Shown here piece after piece: positions 22,107 through 26,068 of a stretch of 26,068 bases of DNA; within the stretch, counting starts at the first letter, position 1, and each line of letters starts with the position of its first letter. This DNA is from an uncultured Lachnospiraceae bacterium (GTDB lineage Bacteria > Bacillota > Clostridia > Lachnospirales > Lachnospiraceae): assembly GCA_910584785.1 (NCBI GenBank), contig CAJUDX010000045.1:1-26068 (forward strand), in the 5' to 3' direction. The notes under the pieces were generated by a model. It worked only from the letters and a program-made list of their open reading frames with translations, did no database searches and was not told the DNA's origin. Position numbers and translations under genes: made by a program.

Positions 22107-23921
22107 ATGGCGAATATTGATCAAAAAAATATCCGCAATTTTTGTATTATTGCCCATATTGACCACGGGAAATCTACGCTGGCGGATAGAATCATTGAAA
22201 AAACCGGACTGCTGACCCAGAGGGAGATGCAGGATCAGATTTTGGACAATATGGATATCGAACGGGAGCGGGGGATTACGATTAAGGCACAGACCGTACG
22301 GATTGTCTATATGGCAAAGGATGGGCAGGAATATATTTTTAACCTGATTGACACTCCTGGTCATGTTGATTTTAATTATGAGGTTTCCCGCGCCCTGGCG
22401 GCCTGCGACGGTGCGATTTTAGTGGTGGATGCAGCGCAGGGTATCGAGGCACAGACCCTTGCGAATGTCTATATGGCATTAGATCATGATCTGGATGTAT
22501 TTCCGGTAATTAATAAAATCGATCTTCCCAGCGCAGATCCGGATCGGGTGGTGGAAGAAATCGAAGATGTTATCGGCATTGAAGCGCAGGATGCGCCAAG
22601 GATTTCCGCAAAAACCGGGTTGAATATTGATGAGGTGCTGGAGGCGATTGTTGAGAAAATTCCGGCGCCGGGGGGAGATGCCGATGCCCCCCTTCAGGCG
22701 TTGATTTTTGATTCCCTGTATGATTCCTATAAGGGGGTAATTATTTTCTGCCGGATTAAGGAAGGGCGGGTGAAAAAGGGAACGCCTATCCGCATGATGG
22801 CGACTGGGGCTGAGGCCGATGTCGTTGAGGTTGGTTATTTTGGTGCAGGCCAGTTCCATCCCTGTGAGGAGCTTTCGGCGGGTATGGTAGGTTATATTAC
22901 TGCCAGCATTAAGAATGTCAAGGATACGCAGGTGGGCGATACCGTAACCGACAGGAAGAATCCCTGCAAAGAGCCGCTGCCCGGCTATAAAAAGGTAACT
23001 TCCATGGTCTACTGCGGCCTGTACCCGGCAGATGGTGCAAAGTACCCGGATTTGCGGGATGCACTGGAAAAGCTTCAGTTAAATGACGCCTCTCTTTTCT
23101 ATGAGCCGGAAACGTCGATTGCCCTGGGTTTTGGTTTTCGCTGCGGCTTTCTGGGGCTTTTGCATCTGGAGATTATCCAGGAACGGTTGGAGCGGGAGTA
23201 TAATCTGGATTTGGTGACGACGGCACCAGGGGTTATTTATCATGTGCATAAAAAGAATGGGGAGATGATTACCCTGACCAATCCTTCCAATCTTCCCGAC
23301 CCGACGGAAATCGAGTATATGGAAGAGCCGATAGTCCGCGCAGAGATTATGGTGACAACGGAGTTTTTGGGGGCGATTATGAAGCTGTGCCAGGAGCGCC
23401 GCGGGGTGTATCTTGGCATGGAATATATGGAAGAGACACGGGCGCTGCTGCGGTATGATCTGCCGTTAAATGAGATTATTTATGACTTTTTTGATGCCTT
23501 AAAATCCCGTTCCCGCGGCTATGCCTCCTTTGATTATGAACTTAAGGGCTATGAGCGGTCAGAGCTGGTAAAGCTGGATATTTTGGTGAACCGGGAAGAG
23601 GTGGACGCATTATCGTTTATTGTCCATGCTGCTTCGGCCTATGAGCGCGGGCGGAAAATGTGTGAAAAGCTGAAAGAAGAGATTCCCCGGCATTTATTTG
23701 AAATTCCAATCCAGGCAGCGGTCGGCGGCAAGATTATTGCCAGGGAAACGGTAAAAGCGGTGCGCAAGGATGTATTGGCTAAGTGCTATGGCGGTGATAT
23801 TTCGCGAAAGAGAAAGCTTCTGGAAAAGCAGAAGGAAGGCAAGAAGAGGATGCGCCAGATTGGCAATGTGGAAATCCCGCAGAAGGCCTTTATGAGTGTG
23901 CTGAAGCTGGATGACGAATAG
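22107..23921 (+). CDS. lepA: Elongation factor 4 (LepA)
   Basis: 604 residues, the usual LepA size. A ribosome-associated GTPase that acts on translocation/initiation of ribosomes. G1 AHIDHGKST is at 16-24, the switch-I RERGITIKA region at about 53-61, G3 DTPGHVDF at 82-89, G4 NKID at 136-139 and G5 SAKTG near 168. Domains II and III/V follow and the C-terminal LepA-specific domain ends in EKQKEGKKRMRQIGNVEIPQ, which separates it from EF-G. SD GAGAGG (22094-22099) lies seven bases before ATG. The stop overlaps an alternative start of hemW, and the pair is co-transcribed as in Bacillus. Confidence 0.98.
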   Translation: MANIDQKNIRNFCIIAHIDHGKSTLADRIIEKTGLLTQREMQDQILDNMDIERERGITIKAQTVRIVYMAKDGQEYIFNLIDTPGHVDFNYEVSRALAACDGAILVVDAAQGIEAQTLANVYMALDHDLDVFPVINKIDLPSADPDRVVEEIEDVIGIEAQDAPRISAKTGLNIDEVLEAIVEKIPAPGGDADAPLQALIFDSLYDSYKGVIIFCRIKEGRVKKGTPIRMMATGAEADVVEVGYFGAGQFHPCEELSAGMVGYITASIKNVKDTQVGDTVTDRKNPCKEPLPGYKKVTSMVYCGLYPADGAKYPDLRDALEKLQLNDASLFYEPETSIALGFGFRCGFLGLLHLEIIQERLEREYNLDLVTTAPGVIYHVHKKNGEMITLTNPSNLPDPTEIEYMEEPIVRAEIMVTTEFLGAIMKLCQERRGVYLGMEYMEETRALLRYDLPLNEIIYDFFDALKSRSRGYASFDYELKGYERSELVKLDILVNREEVDALSFIVHAASAYERGRKMCEKLKEEIPRHLFEIPIQAAVGGKIIARETVKAVRKDVLAKCYGGDISRKRKLLEKQKEGKKRMRQIGNVEIPQKAFMSVLKLDDE

Positions 23922-23955
23922 GAAAAAGCAAGAAAATGGACAGGCAGGGACAAAA

Positions 23956-25140
23956 ATGAACGGAAAGAAAGACTTGGAACTGTATATTCATATTCCTTTT
24001 TGCTTACAAAAGTGTTTGTACTGTGATTTTTTATCCTTTCCGGCGAAACGGAGCATGCAGGCGGAATATATGGATCAGCTCCGATGTGAAATTGCCAGCC
24101 AGGGGCCATGGTATGCAAAATACCAGGTTAGCACCATATTTATCGGCGGAGGGACGCCCTCTGTGCTTGACGGGGAGCAGATTACCCTGCTGATGCAGGC
24201 AATAAAGCGAAGCTTTGTGCTGGCGGAGGATGCAGAAATTACGATAGAAGCGAATCCGGGGACCCAGCTGGCACAGAAGCTTCCGATTTACCGGCAGGCG
24301 GGCATTAACCGGCTGAGTCTGGGCCTGCAGTCCGCGGTAAAGGAAGAACTTCGGTTTCTGGGGCGAATCCACAGCTATGATGATTTTTTAATGGGATTTC
24401 AGCAGGCCAGGTTAGCCGGCTTTACGAATATAAATGTGGACTTAATGAGCGGGATTCCCGGACAGACGAGGGAGAGCTTTAAACAGACCCTGCGGAGGGT
24501 GATAATGCTTAAACCGGAGCATATCTCTGCGTATAGCCTGATCATCGAGGAAGGCACGCCCTTTGGTACGCATTATGGTCAGGCTGAGGCCGGGGAGGAT
24601 GATCTGCGCGGCTGGCCTGCACTGGTGGATGAGGAAGAGGATCGGCAGATTTATCATATGACAAAGGTCATGCTGGAGGAAGCCGGATATCAGCGCTATG
24701 AAATTTCCAACTATGCCCGGCCTGGCTGTGCCTGTGCTCATAATATCGGCTACTGGACGGGCCAGGATTATCTGGGCTTTGGTATCGGGGCGGCCTCCTA
24801 TGTGGGGGGATGCCGTTTTTCCAATGAAACGGATATCCACCGTTATCTTCTTCTCGATTTTTCCTCCGGCGGCCTGGAACACTTACACGGCGGCCTGCAC
24901 CGGCAGAGCCGTAAGGAGCAGATGGAGGAGTTTATGTTTCTGGGCCTGCGCATGGCCTGCGGGGTTTCCAATGTTCAGTTTGTCCATGAATTTGGCGTGC
25001 ATATGGAAAGTATCTATGGGGATGTGATAGAAAAGCTTGCCGCAGAAGGGCTGCTGCTCCAGGAAGGGGCAGCAGTACGGCTTTCTGATTGGGGAATGGA
25101 CATCAGCAATTATGTGATGAGCCAGTTTTTACTGGATTAA
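23956..25140 (+). CDS. hemW: Radical SAM heme chaperone HemW
   Basis: 394 residues from ATG 23956. The radical SAM cluster motif CX3CX2C is formed by Cys16, Cys20 and Cys23 and followed by DF, the HemW form rather than the CXC of true HemN. GGGTPS at 64-69, EANPGT, the GLQS segment and HNIGYW...YLGFGIGAASY in the C-terminal half also fit HemW, a heme-binding chaperone; older annotation as coproporphyrinogen oxidase is probably wrong. I favour ATG 23956 because AGGG lies 6 bases before it and the family begins close to YIHIPFC; ATG 23911, overlapping lepA by 11 bases, would add 15 polar residues. Ends 23 bases from the convergent wall-protein gene. Confidence 0.95.
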   Translation: MNGKKDLELYIHIPFCLQKCLYCDFLSFPAKRSMQAEYMDQLRCEIASQGPWYAKYQVSTIFIGGGTPSVLDGEQITLLMQAIKRSFVLAEDAEITIEANPGTQLAQKLPIYRQAGINRLSLGLQSAVKEELRFLGRIHSYDDFLMGFQQARLAGFTNINVDLMSGIPGQTRESFKQTLRRVIMLKPEHISAYSLIIEEGTPFGTHYGQAEAGEDDLRGWPALVDEEEDRQIYHMTKVMLEEAGYQRYEISNYARPGCACAHNIGYWTGQDYLGFGIGAASYVGGCRFSNETDIHRYLLLDFSSGGLEHLHGGLHRQSRKEQMEEFMFLGLRMACGVSNVQFVHEFGVHMESIYGDVIEKLAAEGLLLQEGAAVRLSDWGMDISNYVMSQFLLD

Positions 25141-25163
25141 TGCGGTTAATCCCCTTAAATGGT

Positions 25164-25925
25164 TTAATTTAGAAGAAAAACTTCGGCATACTGGACGCCC
25201 TGAAGGCGGGCTTCGCCGTGAGTATTGTAAAAGATATCAATATGTTTTCCCTTTACTCCGCTTCCCATATCTTCTGCTGTATAGACGACACCGTTAATCA
25301 TTACTTTTGTTCCATAGGGAATTATCCGGGGATCGACGGCGATGGTATGGTTGGCCTGGGCAATAGCACCACTGCTGGTTCTTGCTCCCCAGCCGGAAGA
25401 GCAGGAGCGGCAGGGGCAGTAGCCGGTGGTTTTAAACGTGCCCAGGGAGTGCAGCCTTTGTTCACCTTTATAATACTGGTGTTTTCCGCCAATGGTCTGG
25501 TTGCCGGCTACCACATGAACCGTATAAGCGCCGTCCGGCAGGCTGGACCAGTCCATCGTAAGCGAAAAGCCGCAGGCGCTGCCGTAGCCTTTAGCTGCTA
25601 CATCCTCTCTTTGCTTATCAGCAACCGTAATGGTTTTCTGAATAATATTTCCCTGGCTGTCGGCAACAAAAACTGCCGCAGTAACAGGTGAATCCGGTTC
25701 CTCGGTGTCATAGACCCAGCCGGAAATCGTGTTTCCCTGTATCTCATCTACATTTCCGTATACCTGACCTCCCATCGCTGTAAATCCTGTACCCAGGGTT
25801 AAGACTGAGGTAAGGAGGAATTTGATCAGGTTCTTTTTTGTTAAGTTCTTTTTTGTAAAATCCTTTTTCATTACATTTTGTTCTTTCTGTGTTTGTCTGG
25901 TCTGCATTTTTTTTGTCAAGTTCAT
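25164..25925 (-). CDS. Secreted 3D-domain cell-wall protein with N-terminal Ig-like domain
   Basis: 253 residues from ATG 25925. A very basic N-terminus with repeated TKKNL units leads to a hydrophobic segment (about 35-52), a signal peptide or membrane anchor. An Ig-like domain (about 56-155, GNVDEIQGNTISGWVYD start and DGAYTVHVVAGN end) follows, then a linker and the 3D domain (about 163-253): GYCPCRSC, Asp198 in AVDPRIIPYGT, Asp219 in AEDMG and Asp230 in HIDIF, the three aspartates that name the family. 3D domains occur in resuscitation-type wall lytic enzymes with an MltA-like fold, so peptidoglycan cleavage is likely but not shown. SD AAAGGA (25935-25940) is nine bases from ATG 25925 and three from ATG 25931, so the first fits better. 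Confidence 0.85.
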   Translation of the reverse strand: MNLTKKMQTRQTQKEQNVMKKDFTKKNLTKKNLIKFLLTSVLTLGTGFTAMGGQVYGNVDEIQGNTISGWVYDTEEPDSPVTAAVFVADSQGNIIQKTITVADKQREDVAAKGYGSACGFSLTMDWSSLPDGAYTVHVVAGNQTIGGKHQYYKGEQRLHSLGTFKTTGYCPCRSCSSGWGARTSSGAIAQANHTIAVDPRIIPYGTKVMINGVVYTAEDMGSGVKGKHIDIFYNTHGEARLQGVQYAEVFLLN

Positions 25926-25997
25926 GTTCATCTTTCCTTTCCCATGAGATTTGCAAAGTCCGTACAGCAGCTGCATGACCTGCACAGAGGTTGGGCA

Positions 25998-26026
25998 AAT
26001 ATGGTGCAGTCACTATTTTGTAACAA
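25998..26026 (-). promoter_or_regulatory. Possible promoter of the 3D-domain gene
   Basis: Reverse strand: TTGTTA (26021-26026), 17-base spacer, CATATT (25998-26003). Match is moderate (four of six in each box). The remainder of the 140 bases up to the window edge shows no other gene. Confidence 0.35.
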
Positions 26027-26068
26027 GACTTCGAATTGTTTTTAAAAAGTATGACATAGTTTGGAAAT

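Noticed and set aside
23911..23955. Longer hemW start overlapping lepA
   Set aside because: No SD before ATG 23911, and the added polar residues are not in the family; kept only as an alternative.
25141..25163. Possible terminator between hemW and the 3D-domain gene
   Set aside because: Only short A/T pairing (TTAA with TTAA) is present; no stable stem followed by a T run.
26010..26030. Possible WalR-type site (TGTTAC half) before the 3D-domain gene
   Set aside because: The second half (AGTGAC) does not fit the TGTWAH pattern; a single half-site is not enough.

Overview
The window is a chromosomal stretch from a spore-forming, low-to-mid G+C Firmicute, most likely a clostridial species of the Lachnospiraceae type (inferred from protein flavour and gene order, not from a search). 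The spore genes gpr and spoIIP and the order comEC - holA - rpsT(reverse) - gpr - spoIIP - lepA - hemW, which is the order known from Bacillus subtilis and many Clostridia, support this. Most genes are on the + strand, are purine-rich, and have strong Shine-Dalgarno (SD) sites. I see no tRNA, rRNA, CRISPR array, insertion sequence or prophage gene.

Left part (1-3795): the 3' end of one ion-pump membrane subunit, then two complete subunits of the NuoL/NuoM/MrpA/MrpD superfamily with the channel lysines and glutamates in place. The partner subunits lie outside the window.

3848-8908: a tightly packed run of a membrane acyltransferase (Acyl_transf_3) and a complete OppB-OppC-OppD-OppF peptide importer core, linked by a 4-base stop/start overlap at the front and a 14-base overlap at OppD/OppF. 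No substrate-binding protein (OppA) gene is present. A stand-alone ABC exporter with its own probable promoter follows (9054-10808).

10883-16982: DegV, a membrane histidine kinase without a response regulator, a GerMN-domain lipoprotein and ComEC, separated by almost no space and probably one transcript. The kinase/GerMN-lipoprotein pairing resembles MtrB-LpqB of Actinobacteria. holA (DNA polymerase III delta) comes next, then a bidirectional hairpin terminator shared with the reverse-strand rpsT.

18469-25140: rpsT has a near-consensus sigma-A promoter. Divergent from it are gpr (spore protease), spoIIP (engulfment hydrolase), an unrecognised 244-residue protein with its own promoter, lepA and hemW. 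The GPR open frame extends 80 codons upstream of the start that best fits the family; that purine-rich segment is probably leader. The window ends with a reverse-strand secreted 3D-domain wall protein where hrcA would be expected.

The features most worth following up are the kinase/GerMN/ComEC unit, the acyltransferase fused in translation to an OppA-less importer, and the unrecognised gene between spoIIP and lepA. Nothing in the window is clearly a wholly new system.
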